Shown: one piece after another, positions 1 through 9,833 of the stretch
Layout: each line of letters starts with the position of its first letter
How positions within the stretch are numbered: the first letter of the stretch is position 1
Assembly: GCF_009176705.1 (NCBI RefSeq)
Contig: NZ_AP021846.1
Location: 2,636,001 to 2,700,000 of the forward strand
DNA from: Pseudoalteromonas sp. A25
GTDB taxonomy: Bacteria; Pseudomonadota; Gammaproteobacteria; Enterobacterales; Alteromonadaceae
Length of the DNA stretch: 64,000 nt
Reading direction: 5' to 3'
Position numbers and translations under genes: made by a program
The notes under the pieces: generated by a model
Database searches by the model: none
Told to the model about the DNA's origin: nothing
Seen by the model: the letters and a program-made list of their open reading frames with translations, nothing else

Positions 1-1
1 A

Positions 2-439
2 TTTGCAATCAATACGATTGTACAACGGCTGATCCGTCGTGATATTCAAACCGATCCAACACTAGATCTCGAGCCCACTGTAAGCTTATTTGCGCATCCA
101 GAATGGAAAGCAACGGTTAATTTAAGTTATGAAAACGAGCAATTTAGAGTGGGTACAGCCACACGGTATATAGGCGAACAGCGATATAGAGAGAATTATA
201 CCGCATCAACCGTCAACCCGCATGAAACACCAAGCATGTTTTATACCGACCTAACCGCATCATATAACATCAGTGAGACCATGCGCTTAAACGTGGGAGC
301 AAATAATGTTTTTGATAAAAAGACACCGCAAATGCCCAACGCGTACAGCGGCGGCGCTAACTACTACTTAGGCACTGATGGCGGCCTGTTCGACACACTC
401 GGCCGCACTTACTTCGCCAGCTTTAACTGGGAGTTTTAA
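2..439 (+). CDS. TonB-dependent outer-membrane receptor, C-terminal part (partial)
   Basis: The frame is open from the window edge (base 2) to the stop at 439, so the visible 145 residues are the C-terminus of a larger protein. Alternating short beta-strands rich in Tyr, Asn and Gly, the stretch VGANNVFDKKTPQ and a final Phe (FNWEF) are typical of the last strands of a TonB-dependent receptor barrel; the terminal Phe is the BAM-recognition signature of outer-membrane proteins. Its role would be energy-dependent uptake of a siderophore, glycan or other ligand, which cannot be specified because the plug domain lies outside the window. An internal ATG at 149 is not the real start. Confidence 0.85.
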   Translation, partial: FAINTIVQRLIRRDIQTDPTLDLEPTVSLFAHPEWKATVNLSYENEQFRVGTATRYIGEQRYRENYTASTVNPHETPSMFYTDLTASYNISETMRLNVGANNVFDKKTPQMPNAYSGGANYYLGTDGGLFDTLGRTYFASFNWEF

Positions 440-488
440 GTTTAAATTTCCAAACTACACGGCGCTGACATGGTAGCTCAGTGCCGTT

Positions 489-815
489 CTATCCCCGTTG
501 CAATAACGCTCTACCATTGACACACTTTAAATATAGATAAAACGGCAACCCAAAAGAAACACCTATGCATAGGGTACCAAGTATGGCGAATTGATACCCA
601 GTAACTTGCCGCTTTTTAGCATCTACCGTAATGAATACAATCAGTACAATCGCAGCGATGAGCACATCTAACCAAGCGAATAAGCTTATCGGATTTGCAG
701 CAACATTGTGATAAAAAAGCCCTATATTAATGCCATTATCAAACAACCAAGGTATAAATACACCAAGCGGGATAATGGCACCAAGCAAAGCAAGCATTAA
801 GTAACAGTGTTTCAT
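489..815 (-). CDS. DUF2834-like small membrane protein
   Basis: A 108-residue protein with three hydrophobic segments (about residues 5-25, 45-65 and 75-97). The central NPISLFAWLDVLIAA stretch followed by a charged turn (DAKKRQ) resembles DUF2834 membrane proteins, whose function is unknown. It lies 22 bp downstream of the DUF6279-like lipoprotein gene on the same strand, so the two may be co-transcribed. Family assignment is from memory of the motif. Confidence 0.7.
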   Translation of the reverse strand: MKHCYLMLALLGAIIPLGVFIPWLFDNGINIGLFYHNVAANPISLFAWLDVLIAAIVLIVFITVDAKKRQVTGYQFAILGTLCIGVSFGLPFYLYLKCVNGRALLQRG

Positions 816-837
816 TCAATCATCCTTGATATCAAAG

Positions 838-1671
838 TTATTTCTTTAATGATGTGAGGTCGTCAATCAATTCATCAAGCTGTGCAATCAAATGCGTTCG
901 TTGTTTGTCAGATAAGCTATCATACACATTCGCAAGAAATTGATATTCAGCCTGTTTATTATGTAAAATTCGTTCTTGTAGCGCAGCGGGTCGAAACTGT
1001 TCTGGCTGGGTAAGCAAGCGCTGTAAATCACTTACAAACGAAGCGTCTCTGTTGGGCTGTTCAAACAACGTTTTCAGCTCAGTTTGGTAGGTTGCACGAT
1101 ACGTATACCATAAGTCAGCGGTGCTGAGCTGTTGCTCAAAAAGTTGCGCTATTAAGCTTTGTTGCTCATCACTGACGCTACCAAGCCAGCGCTCTAAGTT
1201 GCTGTTTCGACTTTTTAACCAACGTTTTTTGCGCTTTTGCTCTGAGCGCTTTTGACGCTTTTCCATCGATTCAGCTTCAGACTCAGCTAAGGCATCAAAC
1301 AATTCGTCCACTTGCGCTTTGCTAAGCAAAGGTGCCATTGCGGCTAAATCTGGCGCAACTTTATCTCTTAATCTATACCAGTGCGCTTGCATTTTACGTT
1401 GATGATACGCAACCCGTTCTGCGTTGATACTGCCTGCTAACACATCTGTTTTAATTTCATTTAGTTGCATTATGTATGTGTCTAGTTCTTGCGCTTTATG
1501 CCAGTCTAGCCATGTCAATAAATGTTCGTCAAAACGTGCTTCTTGCTCATCCGACAATGAGATATAATCATCCACATACCAATAAGTTAGCCAATCTAAA
1601 TTTTTATATACAAACTTTGTTGAGCAACCGGCCATAAATAATAGTGCGGTCAGTATAAATATGTTTCTCAT
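838..1671 (-). CDS. DUF6279-like lipoprotein
   Basis: The start at 1671 gives a lipoprotein signal peptide (MRNIFILTALLFMAGC, lipobox F-M-A-G-C with Cys16); a start five codons upstream would put charged residues before it. After the lipid anchor come an aromatic stretch (YKNLDWLTYWYVDDY) and a long helical, Gln/Glu/Lys-rich body with a strongly basic segment near the middle (KRQKRSEQKRKKR). This pattern matches DUF6279 lipoproteins, whose role is not known to me. It is probably anchored in an envelope membrane. Confidence 0.7.
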   Translation of the reverse strand: MRNIFILTALLFMAGCSTKFVYKNLDWLTYWYVDDYISLSDEQEARFDEHLLTWLDWHKAQELDTYIMQLNEIKTDVLAGSINAERVAYHQRKMQAHWYRLRDKVAPDLAAMAPLLSKAQVDELFDALAESEAESMEKRQKRSEQKRKKRWLKSRNSNLERWLGSVSDEQQSLIAQLFEQQLSTADLWYTYRATYQTELKTLFEQPNRDASFVSDLQRLLTQPEQFRPAALQERILHNKQAEYQFLANVYDSLSDKQRTHLIAQLDELIDDLTSLKK

Positions 1672-1788
1672 TGTTATAGCATCCAATTACTGAATCTTTT
1701 GAGTCTATACTCCTTACTCTAAAAAATGGATTAAAAAAGTGTCTGTAAATGTTTCAAGGATCCCAACAATCCAACTCTGGATTTTTGC

Positions 1789-2181
1789 CTAAATTGACTT
1801 AAGTGCCGCCATTGCCTGCTGTGCTTTGGCGCATTGTACAAAAATATGGTCATGATAGTACCCTGCTATCACGTTTGCGCTAATATCATGCTCGGCCAAC
1901 TTACTGGCAAACGCAGCTGTTAACCCTACCGCATCAAGACTTGAGTGCACTTTGAGCGTAATACACTGAAAAATAGACTCATACTGGTGCCCAAACTCAT
2001 CGGCCTTTTGTTTTGGGATCACCAAAGTCATACCTTCATGCTCCATAATCATCGCTTTAGGAGATAAATGCACGGCATCTGCGTATTGCCCTTTAGCCAA
2101 AGTTATAAATACAAACTCTGTATCTAGCAGCTCGGGCTGCATGGCGTTCAATAACACCTCTAAATTGGTTTCACCTACCAT
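1789..2181 (-). CDS. ACT-domain protein (COG3602-like)
   Basis: A 130-residue soluble protein. The second half (ITLKVHSSLDAVGLTAAFAS, then AEHDISANVIAGYYHDHIFV) has the beta-alpha-beta pattern of an ACT domain, and the N-terminal part (FVFITLAKGQYADA) matches the paired ACT-like domain of the COG3602 family. Members are thought to bind small ligands such as amino acids, but no specific ligand is known. It stands alone, with intergenic repeat sequence upstream. Confidence 0.75.
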   Translation of the reverse strand: MVGETNLEVLLNAMQPELLDTEFVFITLAKGQYADAVHLSPKAMIMEHEGMTLVIPKQKADEFGHQYESIFQCITLKVHSSLDAVGLTAAFASKLAEHDISANVIAGYYHDHIFVQCAKAQQAMAALKSI

Positions 2182-2201
2182 AGCTTCTCCACAATTGTTT
2201 T

Positions 2202-2363
2202 ATACCAATTTTATTAATACATTGATCATTCTAGCGAGCTAAATAACTCATTAACTGCGTTATATATTTCTCATGTAGAATAACTACATAGCGAAATATT
2301 TACCTTGTTACTAAGCCATTTATCTGTCGCAATATCTGATCACCAATTTAATGCAATTGGTAT
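2202..2363. repeat. MITE-like intergenic repeat with ATACCAATT ends
   Basis: A 162-bp segment starts with ATACCAATT and ends with AATTGGTAT, a perfect 9-bp terminal inverted repeat. It has no ORF and is AT-rich. This kind of element is common between genes in Pseudoalteromonas and relatives (recollection). The rest of the 2182-2597 gap shows nothing else that I recognise. Confidence 0.6.
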
Positions 2364-2597
2364 TAGTTGACATTTTTAAGCCAACTATACCCGTAAGTAT
2401 TATTCCTAAAAAGCCCCACGGCTGTGCACTATACCTCTTCGCTTTTCGAAGAGTCTATCTAAAGCAAAGAAGTCTTGCCGTTAACAACGGAAACATATGG
2501 TTATTTGGATGTGTTAAATAAGATAAAGTGAAAACTTTATATTGCTCACTTTATAGAGCGGGCGTAAACGCAGCGAACATGACCTTAATCGTACTCG

Positions 2598-3647
2598 TCA
2601 ATAACCAGTTAACTCTGCATACCCTTTGCCTTTAAAGCCGCCCGATGCAACCACCCGCCCCTCCCAGTACGCAAACGTAAGGTCATTTCTAGAATCCTTA
2701 GTCAGGGCCTCAATAACGATGGGTGTTTCACGCCCCTTAATGTCAACTTGCCATTTACTTGGATACCTTCGCCCGTCGAGTAAAACGTGATCGAGTACCG
2801 ACAACGCTATCTGCTCTTTATCTATTACTTTAGTTTGGCCATTTTCTTCAATCTCGGTTGCGCTACAATATTCATACTCTTGGGTTTTAGAGCGAACGCA
2901 AAATAGCATTAAACCTTGCTTACGCTCCTGCTCATTCACTAAACTAAACCAATCCCAGCCGAGCTGCGACTTATCAATCAAGCTTGCTGACCACTCTCTA
3001 TCGTACCAAGCATTACCACGCACTTGATAGCGACGCCCCGCAAAAGTAACGTGACCGCTAACCTCTAAAAAAGGATAACTAAAATAATAAGACGCATGCC
3101 CACTTTGCGTCTTTTGGCTATAGCCTTGCTCACCATGTAAAACCAACGGACTATTTTGCAAAGTTAAATCAATACTATCCTGTGCTTGATTGGCAGATAG
3201 TTTTAGCGGTAAGAAGTCACGACCAACACTGCTTAAGTGCCAGTCATCAATACTGGCACTAAACGGAAAGCTGATGACTTGCGCTTGCTTAGCGCGAGCA
3301 AAACGCTCATAAGCACGATGTTGTTGCTGATGCTGAATAGCAAAATGGGCAAAATACACATTATTATCCCACCATTGCGAATGTATCTGTGCATTTAACT
3401 GTGCACGAAACAGTGTCCACTGTATGCCAAATGTTTCACCACTCTCAGTGTGTAAATTCGCGGTGATGTACCACCATTCAATGCCTTGCTTTGGGTGGGC
3501 ACCATGATCGCCTGGAAACACCAATGGCGTGCCTTTTTTAACACGCTCTCCTTGTGCCATTTGCCATGCATGTTGTTGCTCGGGTACTGCGGGTTTGCAC
3601 GCACAAAGCAAAGCACAGAGAAAAATAAGGCATAGTCTAAATTTCAT
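2598..3647 (-). CDS. AttH/CrtC-like lipocalin-domain lipoprotein of an ABC transporter operon
   Basis: The chosen start (3647) gives a lipoprotein signal, MKFRLCLIFLCALLCAC, with the lipid-modified Cys at 17. The body contains FPGDHGAHPKQGIEWWYITA and WYDREWSAS, hallmarks of the AttH / carotenoid 1,2-hydratase-like fold (COG5621, often called predicted secreted hydrolase). It overlaps the end of the permease gene by a few bases and is the last gene of a three-gene operon (ATPase, permease, this protein), the same set as the Agrobacterium att ABC genes. Its likely place is the cell envelope, working with the exporter on a lipid or other hydrophobic substrate. That role is inference. Confidence 0.8.
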   Translation of the reverse strand: MKFRLCLIFLCALLCACKPAVPEQQHAWQMAQGERVKKGTPLVFPGDHGAHPKQGIEWWYITANLHTESGETFGIQWTLFRAQLNAQIHSQWWDNNVYFAHFAIQHQQQHRAYERFARAKQAQVISFPFSASIDDWHLSSVGRDFLPLKLSANQAQDSIDLTLQNSPLVLHGEQGYSQKTQSGHASYYFSYPFLEVSGHVTFAGRRYQVRGNAWYDREWSASLIDKSQLGWDWFSLVNEQERKQGLMLFCVRSKTQEYEYCSATEIEENGQTKVIDKEQIALSVLDHVLLDGRRYPSKWQVDIKGRETPIVIEALTKDSRNDLTFAYWEGRVVASGGFKGKGYAELTGY

Positions 3648-3651
3648 TATG

Positions 3652-6054
3652 CTAGCTCCCACTAAGTGATTTTTTGGCCATCTTTCTAATTGGTAAATAA
3701 GCGCATATCATCGACACCGCAATCAATATTAAACACGTGAAAACTAAAGTGCCCAGATCCCAGCTAAAATGGATAGTCCACCCAAACGCTATCGGCATCA
3801 CAAACTTTAATAAAGCAGCCCCCAAAGCCAGACCTAATGGAATAGCGAAGCACGCCGTGAAAAACACAATGGCCGTCGTTTGTAGTAACTTCATTATCAG
3901 TATTTGACGTTGTGTTACCCCTAAATTTTGCAATATTATTAACTGCTTCAATTGCTGCGCACTCAAACTTAACAAGCTGGTACACAAGCTCAGTAATGCA
4001 ATGGCTAAAATAAATCCATTCAGCGCTTTAGTAACCACAAAGGTGTCATCGAACAACGACTTAGCCAGCTGCTTGAATTTGCGATTAGGGGTAATAAGGG
4101 TGCTGTCGATAGACAGTTCATTAACCAGATACTCACTCAACTGCGCAACCGTTATACCTTTATTCAATTTAACCGAATAGCCATAAAAGTGGCTGTGCAA
4201 ACCAGCACCTAACAAACGTGGTTCAAGGGTTAATATAGCGATTGTTGGATTACCATAATCATAAAAAAAGCCATTTACTCGACATGTAAAAGCTTGCTCA
4301 TTTTGCACAAACTTTACACTTTGACCTAATGTGATACCGTACTTTATCTTACTTTGCTCGTTTGCTAAGCAGCCTTGATTATCAAAATGCGATTTAGAAA
4401 CCGGCTTTGCTGAGGTTAAAGATATGTGCTGGTAATGATGATGATCTAGTCCATAGCTTGCAAGCTTTGCTGGCAAAGTGCCAATCACGCCTTCGCTTTG
4501 TCGATAAGTGCTTAGCCTAAAAACCCCATAATGTGCATTGAGCTCGTGTTCAAGCGCTAAGTCAGGCGCTTTCAATGGTAGGTAAATGTCGGCGCTAAGC
4601 TGCTTTTCTAAATGCGCATTGAGCGTATTGCTAAAGCTTTGTACCATAACTTGCATACCAATTGCGCTGCCTAAAGCAACTAAGATTGCGATAACCGCAA
4701 TACGTAAATCTTGTATATGATAACGAGTATCACCGTACAACCACTGCATTAATGGATGGGTAAGCTCCAATCGAATATTAAACAACGCGTGTAAGCATGT
4801 GGGTACTACCAACACAAATAACAACATCAAACACAAACACAAAGCCAGTGCCTGAATATCCGTTTTGGCGTAAAAACTTAACCAAGTCAGTAACCCCAAA
4901 ACAATCACCAGTGCAGCATAAAACGCCCGCTTGGCTTGTCTGGCAAAACGTTTTGTTTGAGCCACTAGCATCACCGTTAGCGCCATCAAGTTAAGTACAA
5001 ACCCAAGCAATACATTGACCCATTGCCACTGTACAACTAAGGCTTTGTCTAATTGATAAAGTGACATAAGTGTTCGATTTACATCAACCACCAGCGCATT
5101 GGCAATTAAAAAGCCCCCAAGCGAACCTAACAAAGCCGTTAATAAGCTCAAAATAATAAGCTCCAATGCCAACCCTAATGAAATGGCCTCTTTGCTGCAC
5201 CCCAACACATGCATTTGAGTAAGCAGTTTTGCTCTGGCACTAAGTGTTAACTTTATGGCATTAAAGCTTAAAAATGCGGCAACTACATAACCCAATGTCG
5301 CCAGTGCGGTAAGATTGAAAAAAAACGCTTGCGATAGCACATCAAAATTCTGTTGATCTGCTTTCACCAACCGGGCCTTACCTGCAAGCAACGCATTGAT
5401 GAACATCGCTTGTTCGTCGGATATGTCTGACAACTCAATAAAGCTAAGCTGCCCTTTAGCATCAAGCAATTGATCTGCATAAGCCAGATCCGTCAACGCC
5501 CAAAACCCGATACCTTCATTAAAAGTGACTTTGGGTTGTGGCCAAGCTTGCTTAAACTCAAACTCGACTATATTGAGCGCTTCATCCAGCAACCGCTCTT
5601 TGTATTGCGAGTCGACCATCAAAGTAGCAAATGAAGACAAGTGACCGTGTTCATTAACATGCTCAGCTCGAATTTGCGTGCCTCGGGCCAACCATTGCAA
5701 GGTATCAACCCCCTGTATTGCAATAGAGCGGCCTTTTTGGGTGCGTAATGTTCCTCTTAGTACCGGCTGAGCGCTAACAAAACCATTGCGACGTAGGGTG
5801 ATCCACACTTGTCCACTCAAATATGGCTCACCGATCAACGGTTTAACTAAATGTGAGATTGGGTTATTGACTAAAGCAGATGAGCTTTCATATCGCGCTT
5901 TGGCTTCTTGATTTAACCCCGAAATAGCCGTGAGTAAGGCACTACCTAAACTTAACCCCAGTAAAAATAATATTAAAAGCCAAGGGTGACGTCGGTAAAA
6001 GTAGCCGTGAGTCGCAACAACCAGTTTTAATTCATTACTCAAAGCGACCATCAC
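3652..6054 (-). CDS. ABC transporter permease, FtsX/MacB type with two FtsX domains
   Basis: An 800-residue protein with an N-terminal membrane segment (about residues 23-45), a periplasmic domain, a three-helix FtsX block, a second N-terminal-like helix with periplasmic domain, and a final FtsX block ending in LPIRKMAKKSLSGS. This duplicated arrangement is that of the large LolC/E- and AttF/G-like permeases (COG3127 type). It overlaps the upstream ATPase gene by 20 bp and the downstream lipoprotein gene, so translation is probably coupled. Such complexes do mechanotransmission or lipoprotein/lipid release rather than classical import; the substrate is unknown. Confidence 0.85.
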   Translation of the reverse strand: MMVALSNELKLVVATHGYFYRRHPWLLILFLLGLSLGSALLTAISGLNQEAKARYESSSALVNNPISHLVKPLIGEPYLSGQVWITLRRNGFVSAQPVLRGTLRTQKGRSIAIQGVDTLQWLARGTQIRAEHVNEHGHLSSFATLMVDSQYKERLLDEALNIVEFEFKQAWPQPKVTFNEGIGFWALTDLAYADQLLDAKGQLSFIELSDISDEQAMFINALLAGKARLVKADQQNFDVLSQAFFFNLTALATLGYVVAAFLSFNAIKLTLSARAKLLTQMHVLGCSKEAISLGLALELIILSLLTALLGSLGGFLIANALVVDVNRTLMSLYQLDKALVVQWQWVNVLLGFVLNLMALTVMLVAQTKRFARQAKRAFYAALVIVLGLLTWLSFYAKTDIQALALCLCLMLLFVLVVPTCLHALFNIRLELTHPLMQWLYGDTRYHIQDLRIAVIAILVALGSAIGMQVMVQSFSNTLNAHLEKQLSADIYLPLKAPDLALEHELNAHYGVFRLSTYRQSEGVIGTLPAKLASYGLDHHHYQHISLTSAKPVSKSHFDNQGCLANEQSKIKYGITLGQSVKFVQNEQAFTCRVNGFFYDYGNPTIAILTLEPRLLGAGLHSHFYGYSVKLNKGITVAQLSEYLVNELSIDSTLITPNRKFKQLAKSLFDDTFVVTKALNGFILAIALLSLCTSLLSLSAQQLKQLIILQNLGVTQRQILIMKLLQTTAIVFFTACFAIPLGLALGAALLKFVMPIAFGWTIHFSWDLGTLVFTCLILIAVSMICAYLPIRKMAKKSLSGS

Positions 6055-6688
6055 TTAACACCTTAACGGTGTCAAAATAATCGGTGAGTTGCTGGCTGTG
6101 GGTCACCATAACTAAGTTTATCTGGCGCTCTTTACATAGCTTGGTTAATAACGTTACAACCTGATGGGAACGTTTTTGATCAAGGTTGCCAGTTGGTTCG
6201 TCCGCTAAAATTAATTGCGGTTGGTTTAACATGGCTCGGGCGATACCCACCCGTTGCTGCTCTCCTCCAGAAAGCTGATGGGGTAAAGCATGGAGTTTAT
6301 CTCGCAACCCAAGCTGCGCAACTAACTCATCAAACTGCACTGCGGTTTGACCTGCAAAGTTCAGTTGATGTTGAAACAAGATATTTTGTTTTACAGTCAA
6401 ACACTCTAGCAGTTGGTAGTGTTGAAATATCAAACCAATTTTGCGTCGATAAAGCGCCAATGCTTTATCATTCAACCCGTTGAGTTCTAATCCATTGATT
6501 TTTACCGAGCCAGACTCAGGCTTTAATAGCCCCGCTAAAATATGGAGCAGAGTAGTTTTGCCCGAACCGCTATCGCCAAGCAGTGCGACATGTTGTGCTT
6601 TTGGTATTTCTAGATCTAAGTCTTTTAATATGCGGTGCTTTTCGCCGCCATCATGGCGACTAAAGCTCAGTCTTGATACTTCTATCAC
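6035..6688 (-). CDS. ABC transporter ATP-binding protein (LolD/MacB-like)
   Basis: A 217-residue nucleotide-binding subunit. Walker A is GDSGSGKTT, the Q-loop region is [14 protein letters not shown], the signature is [14 protein letters not shown], Walker B is LILADEP and the switch His is in MVTHSQ. The length and sequence type fit the LolD/FtsE/MacB branch that partners FtsX-type permeases. It is the first gene of the three-gene operon. Its promoter should be in the 224-bp space shared with the divergent CadC-like regulator at 6913. Confidence 0.9.
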   Translation of the reverse strand: MIEVSRLSFSRHDGGEKHRILKDLDLEIPKAQHVALLGDSGSGKTTLLHILAGLLKPESGSVKINGLELNGLNDKALALYRRKIGLIFQHYQLLECLTVKQNILFQHQLNFAGQTAVQFDELVAQLGLRDKLHALPHQLSGGEQQRVGIARAMLNQPQLILADEPTGNLDQKRSHQVVTLLTKLCKERQINLVMVTHSQQLTDYFDTVKVLSDGRFE

Positions 6689-6829
6689 AGTAGCTCCTTC
6701 TCTTTGACTTAGAACTTATCATTGGGGCTAATAATATACACGCTTTAAATGTACTCAGATCAGCCATTATTTTGCTCAACCATGATTGAAACAATTTGTA
6801 CTATTAGCCAGTTTGGCAACAAACAAAGG

Positions 6830-6860
6830 TTGACACCCGCAGTAAACCTGCAAATATAGG
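6830..6860 (+). promoter_or_regulatory. Candidate sigma-70 promoter for the CadC-like regulator
   Basis: A perfect -35 box TTGACA (6830-6835) is followed after 17 bp by AATATA, or after 19 bp by TATAGG. It lies about 50 bp before the regulator start at 6913. Visual match only. Confidence 0.4.
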
Positions 6861-6912
6861 TACAATCAAATCCACCAGACTATTTGGTCAAAATCAATTA
6901 AGAAGCAAATTA

Positions 6913-8280
6913 ATGACCGATATTCTCTTTAAGTTTGTTCCATGGCTTTTAGACCCTAGCAAGCGACAACTTTTTAACGGTAAACGTTTTATCTCTTTAG
7001 AAGACAAGCAATATCAACTTCTTGAACTGCTTATAATGCGCAGAGAAACAGTTAACAAAGACGATATTCTCAGTCATATTTGGCAAAATAAAATAGTCAC
7101 TGAAGATACTGTCTATGTTGCCATCAACGGATTACGACGACTGTTAAATGACAGCGCTAAACATCCAGCCTATATACAAACGGTTTCAGGGCAAGGTTAC
7201 TGCTGGGTGGGCCCAACGGTATATAAGGTCAACATCAATTCGCTGGCTCTAAGCATGGCAGCAGGCATAACGGTTGTACTTTTAACAAGTATTTTAACGT
7301 GGTATTCAGCCAAGCCAGAAACCCCTGCAGCAATCCAACACTCACAAATGAGTGAGCTGATCCAAGCACGCTATATTATTGAACATCAAAGTACGCATTC
7401 AGGTAAAGCCATAGAAATCTTGCAAAAACTGCACATTGAACATCCCAATAACACTGAAATAAAGTTTGATTTAGCTCAGGCTTATTACAAAAACCTAACT
7501 AAACAAGGCCCTTTATACGCCCACAATGCCAGCAAGGTTGAGCAAATACTAACAAGCATTTTAACGAAACACCCAACACATGCGAAAGCAAACTGGCTAA
7601 TGGCAAATTATTTAATGTTAGAGAAATTTGACGTGCAGTCTGCCGCACAATATTACCCTCACGCAACAACCTTTGCCAAAGGACACCTAGACTATGCACA
7701 ATACTTGTTAGCAATCGGCCAGTTTTCCAAGGCCCTTTACCATATTAGAGAATATCAGCAGCTTGATTTAGCTCACTATTCAAGTGAGAGTGTGGCATGG
7801 GTATATATGATGAGTGAGCACTACGAAGCTGCACTGAATGAGTTGAACAAGCTCGCACCATATGCAGCAACTCATCGTTACTATCACGTTTGCTTACGTT
7901 CAGTATACGAGCAGTTAGGAAAACAAAAAGCTGCATTTGAGGAGCTTGTGTGGGTAATGCGACATGAAAATTACTCTGAGCAGCATATCGTCGAAATTAG
8001 CCGCCGTTATAATCACTCAGGCCTAGTTGGCGCATATCAATGGCTGCTATACGACGATGATATACAAGCTGATATTGGCCATTACAGCGGACCTTATGCA
8101 AAAGCAAGATATGCGGTTTTAGCCCAAGACTACCCGCTCTCGTTAAAGTATCTTGAACAAGCATTTGAGGCAGGCCAAAAGCCATTGCTCTGGGTTGCCG
8201 TCGACCCGATTTTCAAACCGCTCAGAGAGCACAAAGCCTTCATTGAATTTATTTCAAAATTAAACTTAAAACCATATTAA
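6913..8280 (+). CDS. CadC/ToxR-like membrane-anchored winged-helix regulator with TPR-like periplasmic part
   Basis: 455 residues. The N-terminus (about 1-100) is an OmpR-type winged helix (LSHIWQNKIVTEDTVYVAIN, then YIQTVSGQGYCW). One membrane segment follows at about 108-130, and the C-terminal two thirds consist of TPR-like helical repeats predicted to face the periplasm. Proteins of this design bind DNA while embedded in the inner membrane and respond to periplasmic signals. The same-strand gene 283 bp downstream encodes a secreted PQQ-type propeller, a plausible target or partner, though nothing in the sequence proves regulation. Confidence 0.85.
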   Translation: MTDILFKFVPWLLDPSKRQLFNGKRFISLEDKQYQLLELLIMRRETVNKDDILSHIWQNKIVTEDTVYVAINGLRRLLNDSAKHPAYIQTVSGQGYCWVGPTVYKVNINSLALSMAAGITVVLLTSILTWYSAKPETPAAIQHSQMSELIQARYIIEHQSTHSGKAIEILQKLHIEHPNNTEIKFDLAQAYYKNLTKQGPLYAHNASKVEQILTSILTKHPTHAKANWLMANYLMLEKFDVQSAAQYYPHATTFAKGHLDYAQYLLAIGQFSKALYHIREYQQLDLAHYSSESVAWVYMMSEHYEAALNELNKLAPYAATHRYYHVCLRSVYEQLGKQKAAFEELVWVMRHENYSEQHIVEISRRYNHSGLVGAYQWLLYDDDIQADIGHYSGPYAKARYAVLAQDYPLSLKYLEQAFEAGQKPLLWVAVDPIFKPLREHKAFIEFISKLNLKPY

Positions 8281-8311
8281 ACAGATAATTAAATAATTTT
8301 TAGACTTACTT

Positions 8312-8331
8312 GTGGGTTTGTAAAAGCCCAC
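8312..8331 (+). terminator. Hairpin after the CadC-like regulator
   Basis: GTGGGTTT and AAAGCCCAC form an 8-bp stem (one G-T pair) with a very short loop, 31 bp after the stop. There is no clear T-run, so the strength is uncertain. The remaining bases to 8563 are AT-rich leader of the next gene. Confidence 0.4.
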
Positions 8332-8563
8332 CGTTATTTGCCCTCACTTTGCGCCCTCTGACTAATACTAAAGTCAAAACCATTTTATTTAAAAAAATTT
8401 ATCACTATAAAAAACAACAACATAATTAAAATATGTTGTACAAATTAGAAAACAAGTCATCTAAGTAAAAGCTCGGATTAAGTATTTTTAAGATAGTTTT
8501 AGTTTGCTTTAAGGACTTTTTCTTTTCATCGCGTTTAAGGTTTGCACAAATCACTAGGAGAAC

Positions 8564-9724
8564 ATGATGAAAACAACTAAAAAACTAAAACACTTAACAG
8601 CCGCCCTAGCCTTATCGTCTTGTTTGATGAACATCGGTTTTGCAGCCAGTGGCGATTACCTTTATAGCTTCAACGTTGGCGCTGAAAACTGGGGAAGCGT
8701 AAGCTATAAAGATCACACAGCCTACTTTGGCAGCGACGATGGCAAGTTATATGCTCTAAATGTTGAACAACCCTATTTAAAATGGACTTATAGCACACAG
8801 GGCATCGTTCGCTCCAAGCCGGCAATTAGTAATCATCAGCTGTTTTTTAGTAGTGATGACGGCTATTTATATGCGCTAAACCGTTGGAGCGGCACACTTT
8901 TATGGAAAGCGAATTTAGATGATGCAGATATACCCAGATACTTACCAGCCAATCATGCTCCATGGGAGTTTGACTACGCCAAGTCAAGCCCCATAGTGAA
9001 CGGGGCTCATGTTTATGTGGGGAGTGCGAACGGTAAACTGTATGCATTATCAGCATATAGTGGCCAAGTTTTGTGGACCTTTGATACCAAAGGCAAAATC
9101 AGATCAACACCTATCATTAAAGATAATTTATTGTATATCAGCAATTTCAACGGCACGACCTATGCCATCAATAGATTTACTGCAGATCAAGTATGGAGCC
9201 ACCAAAGTAGTGGTGCCATTACCTCACATCCAGAAATTGTAGATGATGCCTTGGTCATCGGTTCAAGAGACACAAAACTCTATGCTTTAGACTTAATAAC
9301 CGGTAAGGAGCATTGGCATTTACAGTACCCTGAAGCTTCTTGGGTCGACTCATCGGCAAGCGCAGATCCCAATGGCAAGTACTTCTATATCGGCAGTTCA
9401 GATCTCAACATGTTGTACAAAATCAACATTGAAAACGGTGATATTGAATGGCAATTTAATACCGGAGGATGGGCTTGGGGTAAACCACAAGTGAGCAAGG
9501 GTGTGGTTTATATGGGCAGTGTGGGCCATGATGAACCTAATTGGTATGATACAAAACGGGGGTTTTACGCAGTAGATACCCAAACAGGCAAATTGAAATG
9601 GCAGTATAACCCTGAAAAAATCAATCAATTTGTACACGGCGGTGTGCATGGCACCCCAGCCATTGGGTACGGTAAAGTGATCGTCCCAGATCTTGACGGC
9701 TATATTCACGTATACGAGCAATAA
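8564..9724 (+). CDS. Secreted PQQ-binding-like beta-propeller repeat protein
   Basis: 386 residues with a Sec signal peptide (about 1-28, ending GFAAS). The mature part has about seven blade repeats of the form GS-x-DGKLYALN-x-x-TG-x-x-W (for example GSDDGKLYALN, SSDDGYLYALN, GSANGKLYALS, GSRDTKLYALD), the PQQ/BamB-like propeller motif. Length and absence of a cytochrome or dehydrogenase domain suggest a stand-alone periplasmic or surface propeller rather than an alcohol dehydrogenase. The start has a good ribosome site (AGGAG, 7 bases upstream). It may be controlled by the CadC-like gene upstream. Confidence 0.85.
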   Translation: MMKTTKKLKHLTAALALSSCLMNIGFAASGDYLYSFNVGAENWGSVSYKDHTAYFGSDDGKLYALNVEQPYLKWTYSTQGIVRSKPAISNHQLFFSSDDGYLYALNRWSGTLLWKANLDDADIPRYLPANHAPWEFDYAKSSPIVNGAHVYVGSANGKLYALSAYSGQVLWTFDTKGKIRSTPIIKDNLLYISNFNGTTYAINRFTADQVWSHQSSGAITSHPEIVDDALVIGSRDTKLYALDLITGKEHWHLQYPEASWVDSSASADPNGKYFYIGSSDLNMLYKINIENGDIEWQFNTGGWAWGKPQVSKGVVYMGSVGHDEPNWYDTKRGFYAVDTQTGKLKWQYNPEKINQFVHGGVHGTPAIGYGKVIVPDLDGYIHVYEQ

Positions 9725-9763
9725 TAAATTAATGCCCAGGTAATACAAAACCTCAATTTTACT

Positions 9764-9787
9764 AAATAACCTCAGCTGAGGTTAAAT
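9764..9787. repeat. Minimal copy of the AACCTCAG MITE with AAAT target duplication
   Basis: The 16-bp palindrome AACCTCAGCTGAGGTT (9768-9783) is exactly the two terminal inverted repeats of the MITEs at 14.8 and 27.8 kb joined head to head. It is flanked on both sides by AAAT, the 4-bp duplication size seen at the full copies. Confidence 0.55.
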
Positions 9788-9788
9788 A

Positions 9789-9817
9789 AAAGCCCAGGCA
9801 AGGCTAGTCTGGGCTTT
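9789..9817. terminator. Bidirectional terminator
   Basis: AAAGCCCAG and CTGGGCTTT form a 9-bp stem with an 11-base loop between two convergent genes. A-rich sequence lies on the left and T-rich on the right, so it can serve both. Confidence 0.75.
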
Positions 9818-9833
9818 CGTTATCATACTTAAA